Position numbers and translations under genes: made by a program
Assembly (NCBI RefSeq): GCF_030929605.1
Contig: NZ_JAVFVS010000004.1
Location: 310,001-374,000, forward strand
Reading direction: 5' to 3'
Source of the DNA: Flavobacterium sp. LHD-80
GTDB lineage: Bacteria > Bacteroidota > Bacteroidia > Flavobacteriales > Flavobacteriaceae
DNA: 64,000 nucleotides
Part shown: positions 51,801 to 59,809 of the stretch, in pieces
Layout: every line of letters begins with the position of its first letter
How positions within the stretch are numbered: the stretch's first letter is position 1
The notes under the pieces: model-generated
What the model saw: the letters and a program-made list of their open reading frames with translations, nothing else
Database searches by the model: none
What the model was told of the DNA's origin: nothing

Positions 51801-54468
51801 TCAATGCATACTTATATGGAGCGACTCCGCCTGTTGCGTCAACGGTTATTTTTCCATTGTTACCGTTAGTCGACTTTGTAGTGCTTAAATTAATTGCTAT
51901 AGGATCAGGTTCGCCTATATTAATGAAATAGGAATTTAGGCATCCATTTGCATCTTTCACTGTTACATTATAAACACCTGCGAACAAATTTGTAAAAACA
52001 TTTGTTGCAACAAAAGTACTATTGTTGATTGAGTACACATAAGGTGCTTTTCCTCCTTGAGCAATTATGTTTATACTACCGTCATTGGATTGGTAACAGC
52101 TTATATTTCTTTGGGTTACCGAAATTGTAGGAGAGCTTACGGCTAAAACAGTTAAATTGTTTGAAGTTGCTAAATTGTTGTTAGCATCTTTAACCACAAT
52201 CGAATAGGTTCCTGCATTTACATTGTTAAAAACATTAGTGGACTGAAAAGTCACTCCTCCATTTATCGAATAAGTGTATGGAGGCGTTCCTCCAGTAGCA
52301 GTAGCAGCGATATTCGCATTACTAATACAATCTGCTTCTTTTGTAAGAGCAGCGCTAGCGATTAATGGATTTGCATTTTCAATAGTTATTAAAAAGGCGA
52401 AAGATTGACAGCCTTTAGAATCTTTTATATAAACTTGGTGTTGGCCAGGACTCAAATTTGTGAAAACATTATTTGCCTGAAACGAACTTCCGTCTACAGA
52501 ATATTGGTAAGGCGCAGTTCCAGCCTGTCCATTAATAGTCAAAGTTTGTTTGTCGATTAAAAAATCGGCATAAATTGGCGTTAACGGACTAATTGTTATC
52601 GATTTTGTATATAATTTATTATCGTTGTCTTTTACAGTAATAGTATAAGTTCCAGCGACTAGATTAGTAAAAATATTACTTGTCTGAAATGTTGTTCCAT
52701 TGTTGATAGAATAAACGTAAGGAGTAAATCCGCCAGTTGCTGTAACCGCAATTTCTGCATTGCTTGTACAATCTAGGGGTTTTGTAATTGCAATAGAAGC
52801 ACTAATTGGACTAGTAATCTCCGCCCAAAAACTGCCCGATTCGCAATTATTAGAATCCTTTACTCTCACCAGATGTGATCCCGTCACAATATTTGTAAAA
52901 ATATTATTGGTTTGAAAAACACCATTATCTAGCGAATAAAGATATGATCCGCTTCCTCCAGTTACGTTTAGAATTGATATTTTATTTCCGTCAATTACCA
53001 TGTCTGCATTTACAGCTGTTGGTTCTGTAATTGTATAAGGAAGCGTACTTGCACAGCCTGTATCATCCTTTACTTTAATTATATGATTTCCTGCTTGAAG
53101 ATTGGCAAAAACTTTGCTGCTAGTGTAAGCCCCATTATTTATGGAATATTGATAAGGTAATCGTCCACCTGTAGCAGTAATTGTTAAAGTCGTTGTTCCA
53201 CCTTTGCATGATACTGGAGTGTTTGCTGCTGTTATTGTTGGCGGTGGCAATGGAGGCATGACGGTATTAGATATTGTAGCTGAAACACAGCCTCTACTGT
53301 CTTTAATTAAAAAAACGTAATTGCCAGTGGCCAAATTATTAAAAACATTACTGTTGGTAAAAGTCTGGCCATTATCGATCGAATAATAAAATGGCGCCTG
53401 ACCAGAAGTTGCCTGAACAAGAATTGATGCATTGCTACAACTAGTAGCGTTAGTAACTAACGCAACACCTGTTACATTTATAAGTGGTGCAATTGTTATT
53501 GCAAATGGATTTGTAACTGAATTTAAAGCATCTTTGGCCTTTATAGTGTAAGTCCCTGCACTTAAATTATTAAAAACGTTAAATGACTGATAGTTAAATC
53601 CGTTATCAATTGAATACGTATAAGGTCCTTGACCACCTGTCGCAGTTGCCGTTATTATTCCATTATTGCCATTGCCGGAACAATCTAAATCTTTGGTGAT
53701 AAATGCAGTTACATTTAAAAAAGGAACAACAGTTGCATTTATTGTTGTGCCACAACCTTCACTATCGCGTACTCTTATAGTATAATTTCCAGGAATTGCA
53801 TTTGAAAAAACATTACTAGATTGATAATCTACTCCATTTAATGAGTATTGGTAAGGGCCTGTTCCTCCGTTGGCCGTAACAATTATTACGTTTTGGTTCA
53901 CAATTGAATATGTTGCCACTAAAGCTGTAGGTTCAGGAACAACATAGGTAAGTTTAGTATTTAGGCAAATAGCATTTTGACTTTTTACTTCTATGTTATA
54001 TGTTCCAGCAGGTAAATTATTGTAATAATCATTTGTTGTAAAAGCGCTTCCGTTTACAGAATAGAGATAAGGTGCATTTCCTCCAGAAGAACTAAGACTT
54101 AAAGCTGTAGTCTCGCCTTTACATAAAATTGGTTTATGTGAAGCAGTTACATTTATAGCGGGAAATGTAGTCAGATTAAAATAATTGGAAGTAATAGTGC
54201 CATTATTATCAATTCGGCCATAAATTTTTATTGTACCAACAGAGCCTTTGTAAGTTGTTGGATTTACAATTGCATTTGTATTACTTAAAGCATCATTCTC
54301 ACTTAAAAAATAAGTTACAGTTGTTTCTGCTGGATTTAAATTGCCAATAAAGTCGGTTTTAAGAGAAGTCAGATTAAAAGATGTTCCTTCGCAGACAGAA
54401 ATAAAGGCAACTTGAGCATAAAAAAGATTGGAAAACAATAAAAGAAAACAAAGTAGAGTTTTTTTCAT
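48859..54468 (-). CDS. giant SprB-repeat surface protein with T9SS sorting domain
   Basis: From the ATG at 54468 this is a 1869-aa protein with a signal peptide (MKKTLLCFLLLFSNLFYAQ). I count 21 consecutive SprB-type repeats of 75-85 residues. Each has the pattern ATGG..PY.YSINNG followed by F..SN.FTNL.AGTYTI.VKDANG, and most carry one cysteine between repeats. A short Ig-like region (TVEFKAGQTLADLVIDGQDIKWYSTPG) and a C-terminal type-A T9SS signal (FQFYPNPVQDILTIKN, ending IKIIKK) follow. The order of domains is that of gliding/adhesin proteins of Bacteroidota, though SprB itself is far larger. It is probably displayed on the cell surface. It lies 92 bp downstream of the retropepsin gene, with its own -7 box. 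Confidence 0.92.
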   Translation of the reverse strand: MKKTLLCFLLLFSNLFYAQVAFISVCEGTSFNLTSLKTDFIGNLNPAETTVTYFLSENDALSNTNAIVNPTTYKGSVGTIKIYGRIDNNGTITSNYFNLTTFPAINVTASHKPILCKGETTALSLSSSGGNAPYLYSVNGSAFTTNDYYNNLPAGTYNIEVKSQNAICLNTKLTYVVPEPTALVATYSIVNQNVIIVTANGGTGPYQYSLNGVDYQSSNVFSNAIPGNYTIRVRDSEGCGTTINATVVPFLNVTAFITKDLDCSGNGNNGIITATATGGQGPYTYSIDNGFNYQSFNVFNNLSAGTYTIKAKDALNSVTNPFAITIAPLINVTGVALVTNATSCSNASILVQATSGQAPFYYSIDNGQTFTNSNVFNNLATGNYVFLIKDSRGCVSATISNTVMPPLPPPTITAANTPVSCKGGTTTLTITATGGRLPYQYSINNGAYTSSKVFANLQAGNHIIKVKDDTGCASTLPYTITEPTAVNADMVIDGNKISILNVTGGSGSYLYSLDNGVFQTNNIFTNIVTGSHLVRVKDSNNCESGSFWAEITSPISASIAITKPLDCTSNAEIAVTATGGFTPYVYSINNGTTFQTSNIFTNLVAGTYTITVKDNDNKLYTKSITISPLTPIYADFLIDKQTLTINGQAGTAPYQYSVDGSSFQANNVFTNLSPGQHQVYIKDSKGCQSFAFLITIENANPLIASAALTKEADCISNANIAATATGGTPPYTYSINGGVTFQSTNVFNNVNAGTYSIVVKDANNNLATSNNLTVLAVSSPTISVTQRNISCYQSNDGSINIIAQGGKAPYVYSINNSTFVATNVFTNLFAGVYNVTVKDANGCLNSYFINIGEPDPIAINLSTTKSTNGNNGKITVDATGGVAPYKYALTSNGIPSNVFQSSNIFDGLQTGSYSVQVKDANGCIAMQMISIIDGPPQLLVTATATQITCTNTAGSITMNATGGTPPYIYSFDNGTTYTASNTYYGFQGTYLIKVKDAENVEATTTVDLVAPTPITATTATLIKAIDCTSNATVIINVVGGTGAYEYSINGSVYSPSNIFTDLGPGTYQFSVKDGASCISLTNNLVIEPLVPLTASATNTVFCRSEYGSVTITASGGRAPYQYSLKNDIYTSSNTFDQVSSGNYTIKVKDANDCIFILPYTIIEPANMIGRLVVEGKTASIVDVRGGSGSYLYSLNDGELQSSNVFTNLSGSNWILVYDSLGCFGFAHSFVIEDPTALKAKITITKPIDCTTNSGTISVAASGGQSPYEYSINGGTNYQTSNIFSNLTAGTYTVWVKDAKGTVNLENSITLTSTSPIIATTTITKAITCIENATVTVTATGGVSPYTYSSNGSAYQTNNIFNNLAAGSYIFYIKDVNGCITAKSITILQPEPLSLANTATNSTTVNSNDGKITITASGGTAPYFYSLKNESGIILIAPQSSPIFEGLSVGKYTIEVVDAKGCLANKTGITITSSTLFGSLIIKPITCASLGSITVNAAGGKYPHQYSFDNGVNYSSSNIASNLQAGNYTIKVKDAGGDILTLSASLTAVSQLIATTAITSPIHCNGSKDAVIQVTVSEGKAPYAYSLNGNAYQTSNIFSNLSAGTHTIAVKDTNDCSTIMAITITEPNVLISTAEVINQTIKVNATGGSGGYRYAISPNLNQFSVNNTFSNLTPGTYSIITSDLNGCIVIMDAVVDPIAPTINGQNKSTVEFKAGQTLADLVIDGQDIKWYSTPGNSSSGKTSKSTAETPLPLTTVLVDGTTYYASQTINGIESKERLAVTAKVNGSLSAPDFNLTAFQFYPNPVQDILTIKNNSIINDVEIIDVTGKSVVFKKINDLQSEIDLSNLSSGVYLMKVKSEGREKTIKIIKK

Positions 54469-54495
54469 AGTATTAGATTTGTTAAAATGGCCTAA

Positions 54496-54503
54496 CAAAT
54501 ATA
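54496..54503 (-). promoter_or_regulatory. -7 box upstream of the SprB-repeat gene
   Basis: Read on the minus strand this is TATATTTG, a perfect TAnnTTTG, 27 bp before the start codon. No matching -33 TTTG is found at the usual distance, so the promoter is only tentative. Confidence 0.4.
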
Positions 54504-54560
54504 ATAATATAAATATTGTTAAAATTACGGTTTCTCGTAAAAAGGGTAAGTTTTAATATT

Positions 54561-54998
54561 CTATCTTAAATACAAATAATGATTATAATAATCAATAATC
54601 GCTTTTCCTTCTAATAAAACATCAGCGCCAATAATGCCGTGGACGGGTTTTGCTTTATGCGACTCCAAAGCTTGATTTACATGTGATAAATCAAAAATAA
54701 CAATGCTGAAATCTTTGTTTTTCCAACTCCCTAATTGCAATTTATTCTCCGACGAAATTTGAGTTTTCATTCCTGTTCCGCCCGCACCAGATGCTCTTGT
54801 TTTTGATTTTTTTGCGGCCAATTCAAAGCGTTCGATAGATTCAAAACTAACACAGGAATTTGATGCTCCAGTATCTAAAATGAAATTTCCAGCAATACCG
54901 TTGATTTTTGCTTTTATAGCAAGATGTTGGGTTTTGATAACTTTGAATTTTATTTTTTTATAGCCCTTTTCTCTGAGAACTTCGTGAAGATTTTCCAT
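54561..54998 (-). CDS. retropepsin-like aspartic protease (clan AA)
   Basis: This 145-aa cytoplasmic protein has the single-lobe aspartic protease signature. The catalytic triad FILDTGASNSCVS is followed by a flap region (ASGAGGTGMKTQIS) and the hydrophobic-hydrophobic-glycine block VHGIIGADVLLEGKAIIDY. Such proteins act as homodimers, like retroviral proteases. There is no signal peptide. Its first 49 bp overlap the end of the CHAT gene, so the two are translationally coupled. This pairing of two peptidase types suggests a common pathway, but no substrate is visible. Confidence 0.9.
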   Translation of the reverse strand: MENLHEVLREKGYKKIKFKVIKTQHLAIKAKINGIAGNFILDTGASNSCVSFESIERFELAAKKSKTRASGAGGTGMKTQISSENKLQLGSWKNKDFSIVIFDLSHVNQALESHKAKPVHGIIGADVLLEGKAIIDYYNHYLYLR

Positions 54999-57613
54999 TT
55001 TTGGTATCGATTGATTATCAAAAATAAGCCAATTAAAGCCAATAAACTAATTACATAATAGATATAATTTCCAGATTGATCTTCTTTTGAAATTGACCCA
55101 TAATAGACAAAAGAACTCCAGTAATAAGGTGATTTCTTGGCATTCGGAATTGATTTGTCTTTTAAGTAATCCAGTTTTGCATTGGCATTTGCTTCAAAAT
55201 AGGAAGTTTTGTTTTTAATGTTTTTATAAAAATCAGACATAAAAACTGAGGTAGTGAAATCATTTACTTTCCATAAAGAAAACAATAAATTTTGTGCGCC
55301 GGCAAACTGAAAACCTCTTGCAACGCTCATTGCGCCTTCGGCTTTATACAATTTTCCAATTCCGGTTTCGCAGGCGCTTAAAACCACTAAATCGGGATCA
55401 ATATGCAGATTGTACAATTCAGAATACAAAATTTCCTGATCATAAAATTTAATGCTTGCCGGCGTTTCAATATCACCAGACGATGCGTGCATACTCAAAT
55501 GTAAAATGGAATAATTTGAAGCATTATTTCTGAAATTAGAAAAACTAGCATCTGAATTTTCTAAATATTTTCCTTTAAAATTACTTCTGATAAATTCCAA
55601 TTCTTTCTTAGAATAACTCAATTCAAAAGCAGTATTTTCAAAAACTGGAAATACGCCTAAAACCGTTTTTTCTGATTTTGAAATCGGTTTTGAGTTCAGA
55701 TAAATATTTGCCGATGTATTATAAGCAATCTTAAAATCATTCAATAAATAATGCATTTTGGCAAAATTTGTTGTCGAAGATTCTTTGGTAATCAAAGCTT
55801 CAAAAGGAAGAAAATTCAAAATTCCGTCTGGAACAATGATGAGGTTTTGATAAACATTATTAGCCGGTAATTTTAATAAATCATAGGCACTTTTCCCATA
55901 ATAATTATATCCGACAATGTCATTTGTAATGGCATCTGCTGATTTGAAATAATCCAGAAATTTTAAAACTTTTGGAATTGGATTATTAGTAACATCAAAA
56001 TGATTTAAGATAATTCGGTTATTTTGAATGGTGAAATAGTACAGGTTTTCAACACCCATAAAATAATAGACCATTATCGCTTTGTCATTTTCTAGTTTTG
56101 AAAATAAAGTTTTTAAATCGAAATGCTCTGAAATTAAATTTGGATTTTGAGATTGAATTTTCTTTAACGAAAGCATCAATTCATTTTGCTTTTTTATGGC
56201 CGAATTAATAGTTGAAATATTCGCCAAATTCCCTTTTTGCTGTTCTTTTAAAATTGAATTATTAGCATTTTGAAATTCCTGCAAAAGATGCTTTTCTTCT
56301 GCAAAGGCTTTTTTTATATTTGAAAGATGGCTCTTCAAAATCCCTGATTTTGTTTTTTCTGCCAATTGAAAAGCGTCTTCTAAATATTCAATTTTGTTTT
56401 CCTTTTTATACAATCGATCATAAATCAAGATGCATTTTTCAGTACGATTTCTGGCACGGACTTGTGAAATGATTTTGGAGTTTTCATACACTAAACCGTT
56501 CATTAATAAATCTTCAATATGAAAAGAGAGTTTATAGGCTTCAAGTGCTTTTTTTAGTTGATTTTGATGTGTAAAAATTGCAGCCTGTAAATCTAATATA
56601 TCCATTAAAACGGTTTCTGAATATAATTGATTTTCGTTTGGGAAGATGTTTTTTTCAGTATAATTTGGAATTAAAATTTTAAAAGCTGCCGTCGTTTGCT
56701 TTGTGCTTTCCACATACTTTTTTTCATCACAAAGGAGTAATGCTTTTTCATAGTACAGTTTTGCCGTTTTTCGTGGTTGCTGATTTGGGATTTTCAGAAA
56801 GAGTTCTGTTGCTTTTTCCAAATAAGAATCGGCAATTTTAAATCGGTGTGTCTGCCTGCTCACGTTTGCAAGATTTCGATAAGAATTAGATAAATTCTCG
56901 ATATGATCTTGGTCGTTTTCTAAATAGGTAATGGCTGATTTGAATGCATTTTCGGCTTTTTTGTAAAGTTGCTGCGTCATCATATTTCCTTTAAAACCCA
57001 GCAGATAATTATTTCCTAAATTATTCAATAAAATCCCTTTCTCCGAATGCGATAATTTCTCTGTTTTTAGAGTGTTTTCCAAAAGTTCAATTGCTACCAT
57101 GATTCTGCCTGTATTTTGATAAACATTTGATAAATTCAGAATCGCCGCAAACTTTTGCTTTTCTGCGTCAGGATAATTTTTAGACGTATTCGCAATAAAA
57201 AAATACTGTTTTATAGTATTTTCGGCACTATCATAATCGCCCAAAACGGTATATAAATTTCCCAAAGGTTTCAAACAAAATTCAACTATATCATATTGGG
57301 AAAGTTTCTGTTTCTGATAAATCTGCCAAGCTTTTTCATAACTCGAAATCGCGTTTTGAGTTTGCCCAAATTGATTTTCATAATACGCCTTATTGCAGTT
57401 TAAAACCACAATTGCTAGTAATTCATCTTTGGTTTTTGGTTTCGGATTTTTCCAAAAATCACTTTCTATAGTGTTTAAATTTTGTAACGCTTTCGCGGAA
57501 GGATGAGCCACAAAACTATCAATTGCAGTATAAATTTTATCTTCCTGATGCTGTCCAAAAACATTCAGATTTATAAAAAGGAATATTAAACCATATATGT
57601 TATATAAGTTCAT
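54950..57613 (-). CDS. exported TPR-CHAT caspase-like protein with C-terminal membrane anchor
   Basis: This 887-aa protein has a signal peptide (IYGLIFLFINLNVFGQ). Residues about 40-420 are a string of TPR helices, followed by a coiled coil (about 430-500). The CHAT peptidase domain covers about 515-835, with the catalytic histidine in LHLSMHAS (about residue 709) and cysteine in VVLSACETGIG (about residue 748). FAGAQNLLFSLWKVND follows. A single TM (YYVISLLALIGLFLI) with a basic tail ends it. So the CHAT domain should face the periplasm, tethered to the inner membrane, unlike cytosolic CHAT proteases of defence systems. It overlaps the retropepsin gene by 49 bp and lies 132 bp downstream of the PKD gene. 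Confidence 0.9.
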   Translation of the reverse strand: MNLYNIYGLIFLFINLNVFGQHQEDKIYTAIDSFVAHPSAKALQNLNTIESDFWKNPKPKTKDELLAIVVLNCNKAYYENQFGQTQNAISSYEKAWQIYQKQKLSQYDIVEFCLKPLGNLYTVLGDYDSAENTIKQYFFIANTSKNYPDAEKQKFAAILNLSNVYQNTGRIMVAIELLENTLKTEKLSHSEKGILLNNLGNNYLLGFKGNMMTQQLYKKAENAFKSAITYLENDQDHIENLSNSYRNLANVSRQTHRFKIADSYLEKATELFLKIPNQQPRKTAKLYYEKALLLCDEKKYVESTKQTTAAFKILIPNYTEKNIFPNENQLYSETVLMDILDLQAAIFTHQNQLKKALEAYKLSFHIEDLLMNGLVYENSKIISQVRARNRTEKCILIYDRLYKKENKIEYLEDAFQLAEKTKSGILKSHLSNIKKAFAEEKHLLQEFQNANNSILKEQQKGNLANISTINSAIKKQNELMLSLKKIQSQNPNLISEHFDLKTLFSKLENDKAIMVYYFMGVENLYYFTIQNNRIILNHFDVTNNPIPKVLKFLDYFKSADAITNDIVGYNYYGKSAYDLLKLPANNVYQNLIIVPDGILNFLPFEALITKESSTTNFAKMHYLLNDFKIAYNTSANIYLNSKPISKSEKTVLGVFPVFENTAFELSYSKKELEFIRSNFKGKYLENSDASFSNFRNNASNYSILHLSMHASSGDIETPASIKFYDQEILYSELYNLHIDPDLVVLSACETGIGKLYKAEGAMSVARGFQFAGAQNLLFSLWKVNDFTTSVFMSDFYKNIKNKTSYFEANANAKLDYLKDKSIPNAKKSPYYWSSFVYYGSISKEDQSGNYIYYVISLLALIGLFLIINRYQKWKIFTKFSEKRAIKK

Positions 57614-57737
57614 ATTGATTTGTTGCGTATAGTTTTAAAGTTAAATCATTATAAGCAATATAAGCTTACTTGAACTTGTTTTTAGGAGAGAAAACAAAAC
57701 TCCAGCTTTTTAATATGAACTTATATCACTTATATGG
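57591..57737. repeat. inverted repeat of the CHAT gene's first codons
   Basis: The 23 bp at 57591-57613, the first codons of the CHAT gene, match 57715-57737 in inverted orientation at 21 of 23 positions. The arms are 101 bp apart. The plus-strand arm begins ATGAACTTATATCAC and opens a 22-codon frame starting MNLYHLYG, compared with MNLYNIYG in the CHAT protein. Confidence 0.65.
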
Positions 57738-57745
57738 TGAAAAAG

Positions 57746-59698
57746 CTAAAACTTCCATATTCCATAAAGCTGAATATAATTGAAATTCTGTTCAAAATTA
57801 ATCACATAACGTGCGCCTAAACTCGGCCCAATTCTCGCAAAACCAGCCGTTAAATCAAATAAGAGTCCCGTTTTAAAATCAGTAAAAGAATTTTTTACAG
57901 TATTTTGAGTTGTTTTGGAATCAATTAAAAAATTTCCTTTATCACCTTCATAAAGATCTACCTGAATATTCTGATTTTGTTCCGAAGAAACATTGACATT
58001 TACCTGAACTCCCGCACCAACGCCAATATAATTATTAATGTTATAGCGAATCAAAAGTGGAATTTCCCAATTGATATTTTTGTTTTCGGTTGTCGTTGTA
58101 GTGCGTTGTAATTGTCGTACTCCATTTGGATTTGTTAAAAATTCCTCTTCAACTTTAACCTCGCTGTTGTATTGGTTTAATGCATTTAGCCATTCGGCCT
58201 GCCAATAAAAGCGATACGATTTAAATGGCGAAATAGTGGCTCCAACAAAATAACTTGTCGATTTGTCAAGATCAGGATAGATATTGTAACCCGCTTTTGC
58301 ACCAATCGAAATTCCCGGAAGAAATCGGGTAGTAGCGTAGTTTGTAATTATAGGTTCGTTTTTGTCAAAAATAATCGCCGTTCGGCTTTTGGTTTTTACT
58401 TTATGAAAATCTTCAGCAAACTTCATCGAATATTTTACAAAACCTTTTGTAGAATCTTTTTCCTGAACATTTTTCTGTTCGCTTCCTGGCAAATAAATGT
58501 TTTTGAAAGTAAAAATAATCTGTTTTTGTTTGATAATCGTGTCGAGACAACTAACGGTTGGTTCTTCGTCTTTTGGGCAAATCGGGCATTCCGGATACAT
58601 GCTTTCAATCTGAAATGTTTTTTTGTCAAACATATCAGGAACATCCGTTTCTAACCGAATTTTTCGTGCCGGACCTTCACCATTATTTTGAAAACGGGTT
58701 TTAAAATTCACTCTTTTAAAACGCACCAATCTGTAATTCATAAAACTTCCGTTCGATCCCATTTTATTTGGATCGTGAGAAGTCACAATTTCCATTTCAA
58801 GGTTTTTGATTTTATGGTTTTTATAACTTCGATTCGGAACAAAAATCCCACGCATGGTAACCGTTGCGCTGGTGTCCTTAATCATTTCGGGAGTAGTTTT
58901 AAACGTATAAAAAACATTACGAGTTTCCCCCGGATTAGCCTGGTCAAATTCTAAAATAGATACATTATGATACGTTTTATTAGCCTCTGAAAGCGATGCA
59001 TCAAGATCTTCTTCGGTTGTTGTATTTCGGTATTTTTTAGGTTTGAAATTCCCTTCGGTGGAAGCCAAAAAATTATTCGAATCGTCAAGATCTTCGGCAG
59101 AAGCCACAAGATTTTCCTTTACTTCACGTTCGTTTGCATAGGTTCTAAAATCAGTCAATTCGAAATTATTGTTCTTGAATTGTTTCTCATTAAAGAACAA
59201 ATACAGTTTGCCGCTTGAAACGTATTTTTCCAAATTTTGATAACTTACTACAACTATCATTTCCTGATCTGGAATAGGATCACAGTTCTTAATAATGGCA
59301 AAACCATTTTGATCCGCAATTGATGCAATGTCTTTATAATTGTTGTCAGTAATATCATTTACAACCACTTTTTTAGGACGTGTTGCCGGAGGTTTTCCAT
59401 TGTCGTAATTGTTAGTCACAGCAAGGCGCGTGGTAAAAGTTCCTTTGTTTTTATAAACATGTTTAGGCTCCGCTTCTTTGCTGTAATGACCGTCGCCGAG
59501 TTCCCATAAATACGAATAACTAGGTTTTGGCGCACCCGCAATTGGAATCAAAGGGGGTGTTTCAGGTTTATAATTGACGGCATTTCCATTTTGGATAAAA
59601 CCAATATTGGCTCTTCGGGTTATGGTGTCTTTTACTTTGGTTTGTCCTATTGAAAAAATAGAAAATAGAAGAAAGAAAATAGACAGTTGTGGTTTCAT
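57746..59698 (-). CDS. PKD-domain outer-membrane protein
   Basis: This 650-aa protein has a signal peptide ending FSIGQT. An N-terminal PKD domain (about residues 55-110: YSYLWELGDGHYSKEAEPKHVYKNKGTFTTRLAV) and a long beta-rich middle follow. The middle contains a short Cys cluster (MYPECPICPKDEEPTVSC). A C-terminal barrel-like region (GISIGAKAGYNIYPDLDKSTSYFVGATI ... FNYIQLYGIWKF) ends in Phe as outer-membrane proteins do. It is probably a surface-facing structural or sensing protein. It is upstream of the CHAT-retropepsin pair, separated by the duplicated start sequence; its own promoter is not evident. Confidence 0.8.
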   Translation of the reverse strand: MKPQLSIFFLLFSIFSIGQTKVKDTITRRANIGFIQNGNAVNYKPETPPLIPIAGAPKPSYSYLWELGDGHYSKEAEPKHVYKNKGTFTTRLAVTNNYDNGKPPATRPKKVVVNDITDNNYKDIASIADQNGFAIIKNCDPIPDQEMIVVVSYQNLEKYVSSGKLYLFFNEKQFKNNNFELTDFRTYANEREVKENLVASAEDLDDSNNFLASTEGNFKPKKYRNTTTEEDLDASLSEANKTYHNVSILEFDQANPGETRNVFYTFKTTPEMIKDTSATVTMRGIFVPNRSYKNHKIKNLEMEIVTSHDPNKMGSNGSFMNYRLVRFKRVNFKTRFQNNGEGPARKIRLETDVPDMFDKKTFQIESMYPECPICPKDEEPTVSCLDTIIKQKQIIFTFKNIYLPGSEQKNVQEKDSTKGFVKYSMKFAEDFHKVKTKSRTAIIFDKNEPIITNYATTRFLPGISIGAKAGYNIYPDLDKSTSYFVGATISPFKSYRFYWQAEWLNALNQYNSEVKVEEEFLTNPNGVRQLQRTTTTTENKNINWEIPLLIRYNINNYIGVGAGVQVNVNVSSEQNQNIQVDLYEGDKGNFLIDSKTTQNTVKNSFTDFKTGLLFDLTAGFARIGPSLGARYVINFEQNFNYIQLYGIWKF

Positions 59699-59760
59699 AA
59701 CTAGATAGTTTTGGGTTCTAAAATCTTAGTAATCAATTTTAAAACAGGATTAAATGTAAA

Positions 59761-59789
59761 AAAAAGTGATGAGCAAATCACCACTTTTT
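59761..59789 (-). terminator. terminator after the lipoprotein gene
   Basis: AAAAAGTGATGA (59761-59772) pairs with TCACCACTTTTT (59778-59789) at 11 of 12 positions across a 5-nt loop. On the minus strand it is followed by a long T run and lies 21 bp after the lipoprotein stop. Confidence 0.8.
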
Positions 59790-59809
59790 CTTAAAAAAGC
59801 ATTTCTAAG

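Noticed and set aside
48859..54468. Regular repeats that at first look like a CRISPR or satellite array
   Set aside because: The period is about 240 bp, in frame throughout, and the units translate into SprB-type domains; there are no short identical repeats with unique spacers.
57715..57783. 22-codon plus-strand frame starting MNLYHLYG as a real small gene
   Set aside because: It has no promoter box or conserved continuation and runs into the PKD gene in antisense. It is better explained as the inverse copy of the CHAT start.
59699..59760. A GGGTAACAA-type ECF promoter before the PKD gene
   Set aside because: A TTGATTAC sequence is present but nothing like GGGTAACAA lies 13 bp upstream, so the PKD-CHAT-retropepsin unit cannot be assigned to the same sigma factor from sequence alone.
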